The notes under the pieces are model-generated. The model was not told the DNA's origin. It did no database searches and saw only the letters and a list, made by a program, of their open reading frames with translations. A stretch of 60,822 nt of DNA. It comes from Synechococcales cyanobacterium M55_K2018_004 (lineage in GTDB: Bacteria; Cyanobacteriota; Cyanobacteriia; Elainellales; Elainellaceae). The stretch lies in the NCBI GenBank assembly GCA_015295905.1, contig DVEB01000189.1, positions 1-60,822 of the forward strand, in the 5' to 3' direction. Shown here one piece after another: positions 44,582-53,243 of this stretch; the stretch's first letter is position 1, and the number at the start of each line of letters is the position of its first letter. A program made the position numbers and the translations under genes.

Positions 44582-45847
44582 TCAAGTGCCACCCACCTCT
44601 CTCTGCTGCACCTCTGCCCCAGCAATTGCCACCGGACGGTACTCAGCACTCAACGCCCTTTCTAGACGGCGACTACCCACCGACATGGCATAACAACTGA
44701 CCCAATAGATGATGCCGATAAACAGGTAAACCTCACCCCGACGACCTAGAAACAACGGGTTTGCCAGGACGGTATTTGCCATGCTCAGTAGTTCCTGAAC
44801 ATCGACTAGGTAGAGCAACGTGGTGTCCTGGAACAAGCTAATGAACTGGCCCACAATGGCAGGAATCGAGATCTTCAACGCCTGCGGCAGCACAATGAGA
44901 GCCGTGGTTAGAAAAGGATTGAGACCCAACGCCTGCGATGCCTCCGTCTGACCTCTGGGGATGGCTTGCAATCCCCCCCGCACATTTTCTGCCAGATAGG
45001 CGGCGCTAAACATGGCCAGCACAAAAATCGCCCGGATCAGGTTATTGGGTGTGGGAGACCCCACAGGAAGAAAGTCGGGGAAAATAAACTTCCCGAAAAA
45101 CAACCAGGCAATCAACGGCACGCCCCGCACCACCTCAATGAAGGCCGTGCAGAGCCAGCGCACGATGGGCAAGTCGCTGCGTCGTCCTAGGGCCAGCAAC
45201 ACCCCTGCCGGAAAACACAGCACAATGCTGGAAACAGCCATAAACACAGTCAGCACAAACCCACCCCAGTCATTACTGGAAACGGGCTTCAGGCCAAACC
45301 CACCGGCCAACAACCACAAACTCAAAACATAAGCCAGCACCCACCCCGCAGGCCACCACTGGGAAACCTTCGGCGCGGTCTGGGTCAGCCAGCGCCCACA
45401 CCATGCTCCTGCCGCCAACAGCACCAGAAAGGACAGGAGGATGACATGGTTGCGCGGATGTATGGGCAGCAGCATAGTGGCAATTGCCCCGATCGCAAAC
45501 CCAATCACAATTCTGCGTGAAAATAAACGGGTCGCCGCGTGTGCCAGGATGCCCCAGGTCATGCCTGAAATGACCACCATCATGCCAAACAGTGTCCACA
45601 TCCGCCAGCGCTGGGCAGCAGGATAACGTCCCGTGAAGAATAGCCCCATATTTTTGGGGATAACGTCCCATTTCGCTTCGGTCAGCGCCCACTGAGAAAA
45701 GTCAAGCGCCATTCCCGAGAGGATGGCAACGATTAGCACGGTTAGCAGGGTGTTAAACCAACTGCTAAACAAATTCTTACGCACCCAGGCGATCGCGCCA
45801 GTTTGGGCAACGGGTGGGGGAGACGTGGAGGGGAAGGTGGTGGTCAT
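44582..45847 (-). CDS. natH: Polar amino acid ABC transporter permease (AapM/BztC/NatH-like)
   Basis: A 421-residue membrane protein of the long permease type found in general amino acid importers. Several N-terminal hydrophobic segments precede the conserved inner-membrane-permease domain (about 200-405). That domain has IVRWLCTAFIEVVRGVPLIAWLFFG and the EAA-like loop AYLAENVRGGLQAIPRGQTEASQALGLNPFLTTALIVLPQALKISIP, which docks to the ATPase. ATG 45847. It follows natG after 107 bases on the same strand. Likely substrates are acidic and neutral or basic amino acids, as for its relatives. Confidence 0.9.
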   Translation of the reverse strand: MTTTFPSTSPPPVAQTGAIAWVRKNLFSSWFNTLLTVLIVAILSGMALDFSQWALTEAKWDVIPKNMGLFFTGRYPAAQRWRMWTLFGMMVVISGMTWGILAHAATRLFSRRIVIGFAIGAIATMLLPIHPRNHVILLSFLVLLAAGAWCGRWLTQTAPKVSQWWPAGWVLAYVLSLWLLAGGFGLKPVSSNDWGGFVLTVFMAVSSIVLCFPAGVLLALGRRSDLPIVRWLCTAFIEVVRGVPLIAWLFFGKFIFPDFLPVGSPTPNNLIRAIFVLAMFSAAYLAENVRGGLQAIPRGQTEASQALGLNPFLTTALIVLPQALKISIPAIVGQFISLFQDTTLLYLVDVQELLSMANTVLANPLFLGRRGEVYLFIGIIYWVSCYAMSVGSRRLERALSAEYRPVAIAGAEVQQREVGGT

Positions 45848-45954
45848 GGAGTGGGAAGAGGAGGAAAGAGGGGAGGAAGGATGGCCAACGCTGCACCTAA
45901 ATCCTGCAAGGGGACAAGAAATTCGTTTGAGACGCTCGGCTTTGGATTTGCACC

Positions 45955-47130
45955 CTAACGTTCCTTGAACTGCACCAGACGGTTGATCTGGTTCATCACT
46001 AAGGAAATCACCAGGTTAAGGATGAGGTAGGTGGCGGCGATGATAATGACCAGCTCAACCGAACGGCCTGTCTGGTTGAGAGAGGTGGCCGCTACAGAGA
46101 AGACATCGGGATATCCGACTGCCAGCGCTAGACTAGAGTTTTTCGCCAGGTTCATGTATTGGCTGTTCAGGGAAGGCAGAATGACCCGCAATGCCTGGGG
46201 CAGCACTACCAACTGCATCACTAGGCCAGAGTGAAGTCCGAGCGATCGCGCGGCTTCCCACTGGCCTTTGGAAACAGACTGGATGCCGCCGCGCACAATC
46301 TCAGCAATGAAAGCACCTGTGTAGAAGACCAGACCAAATAACAAACCACCCAACTCCGACGAGAAGCGGGCACCACCCGTCACTTGGCCCGGTTGCGTCG
46401 ATTGGGGAATTTCCCAGCCCAGGCCAAAAATTAGAATGATTAACGACACAATCCCAATGCCGATCAGGGCCAGCATTTGGGGACGCCCCGAAGCCCCCCG
46501 TTCCACCATCCGCTTCGTACGCCAGTTCCACAGCAGGACAGCAGCGATCGCTCCCATCACCAGGGCGAGTAGGCTCAACCACAGCATGGGAGAGTTGCGC
46601 GGCCAAGGCATATAAATACCCGCCTTACTGAGGTAGAAGGCATTTAGCAGGCTAATCTGCTCGTCGGGCTTGGGCAGGCTGAGAAAAACAATGAAATACC
46701 AGAAAATCAGTTGCAGCAGCAGCGGGATATTGCGAACAATCTCGACATAGACACGGCTGAGCTGCCGCAGCAGCCAGTTTTGCGAGAAGCTGGCAATGCC
46801 TGCGAGAGTCCCCACTAGCGTCGTCAGCACAAACCCCAACAGTACCACCCGCAGGGTATTCAACAAACCCACGAACAGGGCTTTGAGATAGCTATCGTTA
46901 GTCGTGTAGGGAATCAGGGTTTCGCCAATGTTGAAGCTGGCAGCCTGAGTCAGAAATCGGTACGTGAACTGCGTCCCACGCCGTGCCCAGTTTGCCATCA
47001 AGTTCCCCAGCAGCGTCCAGGCCAACAGCGCCACCAACACCAAGGCAAGCACCTGTAAAGCAATCCGCCAAAATCGCTGGTCGCGCCAAAGAGGAACCTT
47101 CTCTTCGCTGTCACCCGTTGGGAACGTCAT
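45955..47130 (-). CDS. natG: Polar amino acid ABC transporter permease (AapQ/BztB/NatG-like)
   Basis: The first of the two permeases, 391 residues. Residues about 20-40 form the first span. The permease domain covers about 90-380 and includes SRVYVEIVRNIPLLLQLIFWYF and the cytoplasmic loop AFIAEIVRGGIQSVSKGQWEAARSLGLHSGLVMQLVVLPQALRVILP that contacts the ATPase. ATG 47130. It lies 153 bp downstream of the binding-protein gene, with a strong palindrome in that gap that probably sets relative expression. Confidence 0.9.
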   Translation of the reverse strand: MTFPTGDSEEKVPLWRDQRFWRIALQVLALVLVALLAWTLLGNLMANWARRGTQFTYRFLTQAASFNIGETLIPYTTNDSYLKALFVGLLNTLRVVLLGFVLTTLVGTLAGIASFSQNWLLRQLSRVYVEIVRNIPLLLQLIFWYFIVFLSLPKPDEQISLLNAFYLSKAGIYMPWPRNSPMLWLSLLALVMGAIAAVLLWNWRTKRMVERGASGRPQMLALIGIGIVSLIILIFGLGWEIPQSTQPGQVTGGARFSSELGGLLFGLVFYTGAFIAEIVRGGIQSVSKGQWEAARSLGLHSGLVMQLVVLPQALRVILPSLNSQYMNLAKNSSLALAVGYPDVFSVAATSLNQTGRSVELVIIIAATYLILNLVISLVMNQINRLVQFKER

Positions 47131-47228
47131 AGGGAAGTAAAAAAAGTGCTTTGCATCTAAGCGATCGCCCCACTGGTCAGGGCATGGGGGCGTAGGAACA
47201 ATTGACCGAAATGCGGACTAGAGTCTGG

Positions 47229-47268
47229 AGGTTTTGCGGGAGGGGCGATCGCTCCTCCCGCAAAACCT
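47229..47268. terminator. 40-bp palindrome centred on HIP1 between natF and natG
   Basis: The arms AGGTTTTGCGGGAGG and CCTCCCGCAAAACCT flank GGCGATCGCT, giving an uninterrupted inverted repeat with one G-T wobble. It lies 16 bases after the natF stop on the minus strand. It is well placed to partly stop transcription, or to protect the 3' end of the binding-protein mRNA, so that the binding protein is made in excess over the permeases. Confidence 0.6.
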
Positions 47269-47283
47269 TCTCGCTGCGTCGCC

Positions 47284-48399
47284 TTAACGGAACGGAGGCG
47301 AGTACATCAAACCTCCCTTTGTCCACAAGTTATTCAGGCCACGGTCGAGCTTCAGCGTCGAATTTGCACCCACGTTGCGATCGTAAATTTCGCCGTAGTT
47401 ACCCACAACCTTAATGACATTCACCATAAAGTCGTTAGTGACCCCAAGCTGAGTCCCCAAGTCGCCCTCTGCGCCGAGGAAACGCTTCACAGCCGGATCT
47501 TGAGTACTGCTCAGCACCTGGTCTACATTGGCCTGCGTGATTTCAAACTCTTCAGCCTGCATGAGCCCGTAGGTGACCCATTCAATAATCTGGAACAGGC
47601 GCGCATCATTGTTGACCGTCAGCGGCCCAAGGGGTTCCTTCGACATCACCACATCCATAAGGACATAGTCATCTGGATTGGGGAGTGTGGTACGCCGTGC
47701 CGCCAATTGCGAACGGTCGGAAGTCGCCGCATCACAACGGCCTTCAGCCAAGGCTGCATACACCCCATCAGAGTCCTGGAACTTGACCTCGTTGTACTGA
47801 ACACCCGCTTTCCGCATCTGGTCTGCCAGGTTTAACTCCGTCGTGGTTCCCGTTTCAACGCAGATGGATTTACCAGCAAGGTCTTCCAGCTTCGAAGCAT
47901 TCAGGGATTTTTTCACCAGCATCCCCTGACCATCGTAGAAGGTGGTGGGAGCGAAGGCAAAGTTGTTCCCACCAGGGGCGCTGCGGGAGATCGTCCAGGT
48001 GGTATTGCGGGAGAGCATGTCCACTTCACCGCTGGCCAGCGCCGGGAAGCGGGCTGTAGAGTCCAGATTACGATACTCAATCTTGTCGTCGATGGTTGCC
48101 GGGTCAGACACATCGAAGATGGCGGCTGCCACTGCCCGGCAGATATCAACATCCAGACCGGAGTATTTCCCTTCAGAATCCACAAAACTGAAGCCTGGGA
48201 TAGTTCCTTCTACGCCGCAGATCAGCTTGCCTCGTGACTTGATCGTGTCCAGGCGACTGGGCGAGGTTGCCGCCGCACCCCCTGCCGGAGAAGCACCCGG
48301 AGACGCTGCCGTGCCAGTATCAGTTGGCGCTGGTGAACAGGCGGACAGAGCTGCGACGGAGAGCGTCGCGGCTGCCAACATCAAACCCCACTTACGCAT
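47284..48399 (-). CDS. natF: Amino acid ABC transporter substrate-binding lipoprotein (AapJ/BztA/NatF-like)
   Basis: Periplasmic capture component of the importer, 371 residues. The N-terminus MRKWGLMLAAATLSVAALSAC is a lipoprotein signal with lipobox LSAC and lipid-bearing cysteine at about 21. A low-complexity A/G/S/P/T linker follows (about 22-47). The SBP family 3 fold follows: RGKLICGVEGTIPGFSFVDSEGKYSGLDVDICRAVAAAIF, then TTWTISRSA, SICVETGTTTELNLADQ and EGRCDAATSDRSQLAARR. ATG 48399 is chosen because it directly gives the signal peptide; in-frame ATGs up to 48444 are unlikely. It is the first gene of the transporter cluster. Confidence 0.92.
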   Translation of the reverse strand: MRKWGLMLAAATLSVAALSACSPAPTDTGTAASPGASPAGGAAATSPSRLDTIKSRGKLICGVEGTIPGFSFVDSEGKYSGLDVDICRAVAAAIFDVSDPATIDDKIEYRNLDSTARFPALASGEVDMLSRNTTWTISRSAPGGNNFAFAPTTFYDGQGMLVKKSLNASKLEDLAGKSICVETGTTTELNLADQMRKAGVQYNEVKFQDSDGVYAALAEGRCDAATSDRSQLAARRTTLPNPDDYVLMDVVMSKEPLGPLTVNNDARLFQIIEWVTYGLMQAEEFEITQANVDQVLSSTQDPAVKRFLGAEGDLGTQLGVTNDFMVNVIKVVGNYGEIYDRNVGANSTLKLDRGLNNLWTKGGLMYSPPFR

Positions 48400-48905
48400 A
48401 GATTTTTCACTCACTCTAGTAAAACAACATTTTTTTCTCATCAAGGCGGCGCTGTGTCAATCGCTAAGGGCTAGAGAACTAGCTTTGACAACGGATCGTC
48501 GTAACCTTCCTCTAGGAAACTCGGCTGCCCTCAAGCACCCCAAAAGCCAGGTGTTGGATGCAGCAGCGAGCGTGGATCGAGCAAGCTCTTTCCGAGAAAC
48601 AACACCCCCCTTAGGGCCAACGCCAAGTGCATTGGATGAGAGCGTAGCACTACCCAACGCCGTCAAGAATCTGCAAACCTGGTTGAATGCAGCCTTGCCC
48701 AACGGAACAGACATGACTATCTCTGCATCTCAGAGATAGGAACGGGTTTTCCAGGGATTGGTAGTGCCGCTCCTAGGCAAAATCTCCTTGCATTTGCAAA
48801 CCTGCTGAAAACACCCAGCCGAATCGCTCTTGGCAAGAGATTCTGTCACCATCGGGAATGGAAAAAAAGAGCTTGACCAGAATTACAACTTAGGACATTT
48901 TTAAC

Positions 48906-48945
48906 AGTCTACTGCTTTGGGTTTTCTGTTTGTAGCAGAGCGTAC
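48906..48945 (-). promoter_or_regulatory. Candidate NtcA-activated promoter for natFG
   Basis: On the minus strand the sequence reads GTA-CGCTCTGC-TAC (48945-48932). After 20 bases comes TAGACT (48911-48906). This fits the cyanobacterial NtcA class II pattern GTA-N8-TAC-N20-24-TA-N3-T. It faces natF, about 500 bases upstream of its start. The match is exact but such patterns also occur by chance. Confidence 0.45.
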
Positions 48946-49121
48946 ATTTTCTAGAGAAGCCAATGAAATGGGGTCGTACATGACTCATTGCGCTGCGGAG
49001 GCAGGCGGATTGTTTCGGAACTGAGATTTGGCACCGCAAATAATCAGCGCTGCGAAACGCCCTCTCGGAGTGCATTTCGCAGCGCATTCAGTGAAATTCG
49101 CTCAACCTCCAATGAGAGATT

Positions 49122-49245
49122 AACGTCAGCTCGGGGTAAGAGGGTTTTGGGATACTGCGCTGTACGCAGTATCCCAAAACCCTTGATGTTCCGTGCGTAC
49201 CGCACACGGAACATCAAGGGTTTCAGCCTATCCCAAATGCACGTT
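49122..49245 (-). repeat. Family A MITE-like element (copy A9) with 5-bp target duplication
   Basis: It is complete and reversed. It begins AACGTCAGCTCGGGGTAAG and ends CCCAAATGCACGTT, and both internal hairpins are intact. AGATT is directly repeated at 49117-49121 and 49246-49250, which is good evidence of a transposition-type insertion with a 5-bp target duplication. Confidence 0.88.
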
Positions 49246-49272
49246 AGATTACCAATCAATGCCTGGAGGGTG

Positions 49273-49485
49273 CTAGCAACGATTTTCTGCGAGTTCGCGA
49301 ATGAGGGGCAGGTGGGAACGAATGTAGTCACTCAGGGTGTTGAATTCAGAGTGATTCAGCAATCGCCCCCGATAAAACTGCCCTGCCAGCCATTGCACCA
49401 GGCTAGAGTCATCTAGGTTGAGTAACAGGGAGGACTGGGTGTCGTCCACCAGAGACCAAAGTTGGCGCAGCATCAGAGGAGTCAT
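49273..49485 (-). CDS. Small conserved-looking hypothetical protein
   Basis: The 70-residue acidic helical product reads MTPLMLRQLWSLVDDTQSSLLLNLDD..LVQWLAGQFYRGRLLNHSEFNTLSDYIRSHLPLIREL. ATG 49485 is preceded by GAGGG at about 5 bases, a good ribosome-binding site. There is no membrane helix. The family is not recognised; the site and amphipathic pattern support a real gene. Confidence 0.6.
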   Translation of the reverse strand: MTPLMLRQLWSLVDDTQSSLLLNLDDSSLVQWLAGQFYRGRLLNHSEFNTLSDYIRSHLPLIRELAENRC

Positions 49486-50006
49486 ACTACCCTCGACTTC
49501 AGAATTTCTTTATGTTTTACCCTGTTTTTGGCTGCACTAGATCCTGTCTCACACAAGATGACACATGTTTTATGATTTTCTTAACACTCTGCTGAATAAG
49601 TTGATGTGGTTAAGTCACGGCAGCAGTGTGATTAAGTAACTATTAATTCTCGGTCGCTGATTGCTTGCCAGCTTGAACGGGAATTGCTTTGTGGCAGTAA
49701 CGATAATCAATTGCACAGCAACCGTTAGGCAGGATTTTTATGATATCAGCGAACTGGTGCTCCTAGAGAATTTCTTCGGTGATGCAAGAGTGACGAGTAT
49801 GAATTGATTAGGCAAAGGTTTCGTCTCCTGGAGTGATGGTTGAGGCATAGGAGGCTAGGAGTATTGAAAAGGAGTATTGCAAAATGGTGAGTGCAGCACA
49901 ATAGTAGTTCACCAAGTATGGCATCCCAATCCAGCCTCCCAGCGCAGCACAGATCTCAAAGCAGATCCCAGAACGGTAGTTCTCCAGCGACATCAACAAC
50001 GGCACC
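49486..50006. other. Intergenic region, no gene recognised
   Basis: These 521 bases are AT-rich and without dispersed repeats. A 66-codon reverse frame at 49808-50008 shares its start position with the divergent gene and is not credited. Confidence 0.45.
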
Positions 50007-50417
50007 ATGAATCAGATTGATTGGGCGATCGCCATTAGCCTGTGGCTGGTAGCAACTGTGATCGCCATCATCAACGGCTACGTGGGAGATACCTACATTG
50101 CTCGTCTGTACGGACTCTACCCTGCTCATCTGTATAAGACACTGGGTGCAGTCCTGGCAGTCATGTTGGTCGCATGGCTACACGCCCGACAAACGCAAGG
50201 CGGTCATTGGTATGCTGCTGCCCTGGAGGTAGGGGCAATCTGGGTCACCCTCTCGATTATGTTTCGCTTTGTCGTCGGGCGCTTTATTTTTGGCAACTCT
50301 TGGCGCAAGCTCTGGTCTGACTATTATTTCTGGCGAGGTCGCCTATGGGTCTGGGTGCTGATGGCAGAGGCGATCGCCCCACCATTGATGGGTTGGTTCG
50401 TGAATCATGCTGGATAA
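50007..50417 (+). CDS. Four-span membrane protein of unknown function
   Basis: The 136-residue product has four hydrophobic segments (about 7-25, 43-61, 70-93 and 108-128) with short loops and positively charged turns such as FIFGNSWRKLW. Tryptophan and tyrosine are frequent. I do not recognise a family. ATG 50007 gives MNQIDWAIAISLWLVATV. The repeat-rich island to the right gives no operon context. Confidence 0.65.
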   Translation: MNQIDWAIAISLWLVATVIAIINGYVGDTYIARLYGLYPAHLYKTLGAVLAVMLVAWLHARQTQGGHWYAAALEVGAIWVTLSIMFRFVVGRFIFGNSWRKLWSDYYFWRGRLWVWVLMAEAIAPPLMGWFVNHAG

Positions 50418-50431
50418 AAAATAGTTGTATG

Positions 50432-50488
50432 GGGCTATGCGCTCATGATGCAAAACGCGTTGTCCTAAGCTATGCGTGTAGCCCTACA
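50432..50488 (-). repeat. Family B element lacking its central hairpin (copy B4)
   Basis: Outer parts GGCTATGCGCTCATGATGC and TTGTCCTAAGCTATGCGTG match B1 and B2, but the GGGAAnCCC hairpin between them is deleted. This leaves about 57 bp. Confidence 0.65.
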
Positions 50489-50492
50489 GTGA

Positions 50493-50605
50493 ATGTGAAT
50501 TCTGGATCAGCTGAAACCCTCGATTTTCCGTACGCGTCGCGCGCGGAAAATCGAGGGTTTTGAGGCACTGCGCCCGGCGCAGTGCCCCAAAGCCCTCTTA
50601 ACCAG
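50493..50605 (+). repeat. Family A element (copy A10) continued by family E
   Basis: It begins AATGTGAATTCTGGATCAGC. Hairpins CCTCGATTTTCCGTACGCG and TTTTGAGGCACTGCGC are both present. Where the usual right end GAACTGACGTT should stand, the sequence continues into family E (50594-50654). Confidence 0.78.
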
Positions 50606-50654
50606 CGGGGTCTTGTGCTGCGTGCCTGTCCCTCATCAATATGAAAACCGCTAT
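50594..50654 (+). repeat. Family E repeat (copy E2)
   Basis: A 61-bp match, with six differences, to 28718-28778. It overlaps the end of A10 at CCTCTTAACCAG, which suggests that E is an alternative right extension of family A. Confidence 0.7.
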
Positions 50655-50877
50655 ACAGCTACAAATTGTCCTAAAAAGTCCTAAAAGAAAGGAGAGCAAA
50701 GATTGCTCTCAACACCACTAGGGGAAGTTAGTGGGCGGAGGAATTGCTCTCCTTTAGCATTCATTCACCTGTGACATTTAACGTATCAAGTCAATTTGTC
50801 ATTGCAATGATGTCTAGATGAACTTGATGTGACAAATTGACACCAGCCACCATCTGGTTCACATCGATTTCCCTCTT

Positions 50878-50983
50878 ATACCGACTCCGTCGGCTATTGA
50901 GTCGATTTGTTGTGGGGTAAAACGTGCGCTACGCGCACGTTTTACCCCACAACAAACTGCTACTTTACAGCCGGATTCCGTAT
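50878..50983 (+). repeat. Family C inverted-repeat element (copy C4, full length)
   Basis: It begins ATACCGACTCCGTC and ends GCCGGATTCCGTAT. The long stem TTGTTGTGGGGTAAAACGTG pairs with its exact inverse around a CGCTACGCG tip. The length of 106 bp equals C3. Confidence 0.85.
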
Positions 50984-51080
50984 TAGGCGGCTTTTCGGCG
51001 GCAAAGGCAAAGCCCCCGCTTGCAAACAATCCCTGTTGCAACCGATCTGAACCTGTTGGGCGTTGCTTATCCAACTAACG

Positions 51081-51127
51081 ATTTTTTGATGAGGAGGCGT
51101 GCGCCGCACACCTCCCCATCAAAAAAT
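51081..51127. repeat. Family D hairpin (copy D2)
   Basis: ATTTTTTGATGAGGAGG pairs with CCTCCCCATCAAAAAAT (one bulge) around GCGTGCGCCGCAC. The tail CACGGGCCAAATCAGCCATA matches the tail behind D1 at 4091-4112. Confidence 0.65.
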
Positions 51128-51391
51128 CACGGGCCAAATCAGCCATACCACCTGTCGAACGGACCGGCTCACTGACATAGCCCTGCGATAGACCTGTCAC
51201 CCCAAAGACAAATTCGTTTTCTAGAGTAGAAAGTGTTGAAATACTCCTCACTCCATTTCCGCAGGGGCAGTTTCACGCTCGCCCCTGACGGATTTTCTCT
51301 CACCCCTGCGCTGGGTATGGTGCAGGATAGTGCAGACTTCGATGTGATCTTGAAGGACAATACTCCAGTGACTAGGTTGAAAGATTCCGCA

Positions 51392-52636
51392 ATGAACGGA
51401 CAGCAAGCTGCCTGGAAGCAGCCACTTATCTACTTATCCTTACTACTCGTAGGTGCTGGGACTGCTGTGGTGGGCGATCGCCTCTCAAACGCTTCCCCCA
51501 GCTTCAACGCCCAGACAGGCGTCCAGCCTGCCCTGGTGCAAGCTCCTGTGGCACAGGTTCCGAACTTGACACCAGGCGGCACGACGGGAGCGCTCTTGAG
51601 CGATGCTAGCCCCAACTTTATCTCAGCAGCGGTGCAAAAAGTTGGCCCTGCCGTAGTCCGTATCAACGCCTCCCGCACAGTCACCACGAGAATCCCCGAT
51701 GAATTCAACAGTCCCTTCTTCCGCCGCTTCTTTGGTGGTGGCGAAGGGCTGCCCATGCCACCCTCTCAACGAGTACAGCGTGGCACAGGGTCCGGGTTTA
51801 TCTTCGATTCCAATGGCCTCATCCTCACCAATGCCCACGTTGTGAATGGTGCAGACCGAGTTTCCGTCGTTCTGAAAGACGGTCGCACTCTAGAGGGCAA
51901 GGTGGTCGGTGAGGACCGAGCCACCGATGTGGCAGTGGTGAAGGTCGAAGCTCAAAATTTGCCCACCATTACCCTGGGTAACTCTGATGAACTAAGACCC
52001 GGTGAATGGGCGATCGCCATTGGTAACCCGCTTGGCCTCGACAACACTGTCACCGCCGGAATCATCAGCGCTACTGGACGCAGCAGTGCCCAGATTGGGA
52101 TCCCCGACCGGCGGGCCAACTTCATTCAGACCGATGCTGCCATCAACCCCGGTAACTCAGGCGGCCCCCTGCTAAACGAACGGGGTGAGGTGATTGGCAT
52201 GAATACTGCTATCATTGGCGATGCTCAAGGCCTAGGTTTCGCAATCCCGATCAACACAGCCAAGCGCATTGCAGATCAACTGCTGACCACCGGACGGGTT
52301 GACCACCCCTACCTGGGCGTGAGAATGGCTGACCTAACTCCCGAACTGCGTCAGGAAATCAACAATGATCCGAATAGCGGCATGTCAGTCCAGGCCGACC
52401 AAGGTGTCCTGATTGTGCAGGTTGTCCCCAACTCTCCGGCAGCCAATGCAGGACTGCGATCGGGCGACGTAGTCCTCAAGGTGGGGGGACAGGCTGTCAC
52501 CAAGTCTGAGGATGTCCAGAAAATCGTCGAGCAGAGCCAGATTGGACGTGATCTGCCGGTTGAGGTCTCCCGCGAGGGGCGATCTCTGACGATCAATGTT
52601 CAACTTGGTCGGCTCCCCACTCCTGCGGATAATTGA
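51392..52636 (+). CDS. hhoA: HtrA-type serine protease (HhoA-like)
   Basis: A trypsin-fold protease of the Deg/HtrA family for periplasmic or lumenal protein quality control. The 414-residue protein has an N-terminal signal anchor (about 8-30), a variable A/P/Q-rich segment, and the protease domain with histidine in LTNAHVV, aspartate in RATDVAVVKV and serine in NPGNSGGPLL. A single PDZ domain follows (about 310-405; QVVPNSPAANAGLRSGDVVLKVGG). Start ATG 51392 gives MNGQQAAWKQPLIYLSLLL. The open frame extends upstream to 51233 without features. HhoA, HhoB and HtrA paralogues are not separable with certainty here. Confidence 0.9.
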   Translation: MNGQQAAWKQPLIYLSLLLVGAGTAVVGDRLSNASPSFNAQTGVQPALVQAPVAQVPNLTPGGTTGALLSDASPNFISAAVQKVGPAVVRINASRTVTTRIPDEFNSPFFRRFFGGGEGLPMPPSQRVQRGTGSGFIFDSNGLILTNAHVVNGADRVSVVLKDGRTLEGKVVGEDRATDVAVVKVEAQNLPTITLGNSDELRPGEWAIAIGNPLGLDNTVTAGIISATGRSSAQIGIPDRRANFIQTDAAINPGNSGGPLLNERGEVIGMNTAIIGDAQGLGFAIPINTAKRIADQLLTTGRVDHPYLGVRMADLTPELRQEINNDPNSGMSVQADQGVLIVQVVPNSPAANAGLRSGDVVLKVGGQAVTKSEDVQKIVEQSQIGRDLPVEVSREGRSLTINVQLGRLPTPADN

Positions 52637-53243
52637 GGCTTGCTGGCCTAAAATTGCGGCTCAATCGTGCCAATGCCCTTGGATACAGACATCTCAGGGG
52701 CGTTGGCACCTCAGAGCAGCCTTGTGAAGTACGCTGCACCGACGTTTCGCAGCCGGTTGAGTTGTATCAATCGTCCATAGCGCAGCGGCGTCACCCCCAA
52801 GGATGAAAGCCCATTCTTTAAACCGAGATCACACCATCCGGCTTTGATAGCGCTACACGCATAGGTTAGGACAAGGCGTTTTGTGGGAAGCCCCGCGGCG
52901 CGGGGCTTCCCACAAAACGTGTCTCATATCATGAGCGCATAGCGCCTTACCATGCAAAATTCAACATGGCATCCGATCACTCCACGCCCCAGTGATCCTG
53001 ACCAGTGATCCTGAAATCTAAAGGGAAATTTATTTTTTGGTGCCCCCTGAGCAGACACAATTTGTACTCATTTGGCAAATCAAGCAGGGCAGCGCCACAC
53101 GCTTGCTTCGCTCCAAAAACAACGTTACGTTACGGTGACACGCTGTATAGGAGATCACAGGATTTTACGCTATTGTGCGGTTAGAGGACGTGTCAGGTTT
53201 GTGCAGTGGCACGCCCTACCCACGATGCATAAAGTGAGGACGT
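52637..53243. other. Intergenic region with family B element
   Basis: It holds the complete family B copy B1 (52848-52946). The remaining DNA shows no gene or RNA that I recognise, apart from the promoter region of the second def. Confidence 0.5.
52848..52946 (+). repeat. Family B element (copy B1, full length)
   Basis: It begins TAGCGCTACACGCATAGG and ends GAGCGCATAGCGCC. The perfect central hairpin has arms CGTTTTGTGGGAAGCCCCG and its complement. It serves as the reference copy for recognising B2 and B4. Confidence 0.85.

Larger units (their letters stand above)
48400..49272. other. Long upstream region of natF with NtcA-like promoter and repeat A9
   Basis: About 500 bases separate the natF start from an NtcA-type site at 48932-48945. 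Further right are an imperfect palindrome (GCGCTGCGAAACGCC..GGAGTGCATTTCGCAGCGC, 49048-49086) and family A copy A9 (49122-49245). No supported gene is present. Confidence 0.5.
50418..51391. other. Repeat island upstream of hhoA
   Basis: In this gap stand a shortened family B (50432-50488), family A plus family E (50493-50654), family C (50878-50983) and family D (51081-51127). It is the densest cluster of repeats in the window. No gene is supported; the last roughly 265 bases must hold the hhoA promoter. Confidence 0.7.

Noticed and set aside
49808-50008. 66-codon hydrophobic reverse frame
   Set aside because: Its start codon coincides with that of the divergent 50007 gene, it has no independent ribosome-binding site, and no family is apparent.
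51240-51270. Yfr1-like motif near ACTCCTCACTCC
   Set aside because: It resembles the Yfr1 core but lacks the two flanking hairpins and lies in the extended open frame ahead of hhoA.
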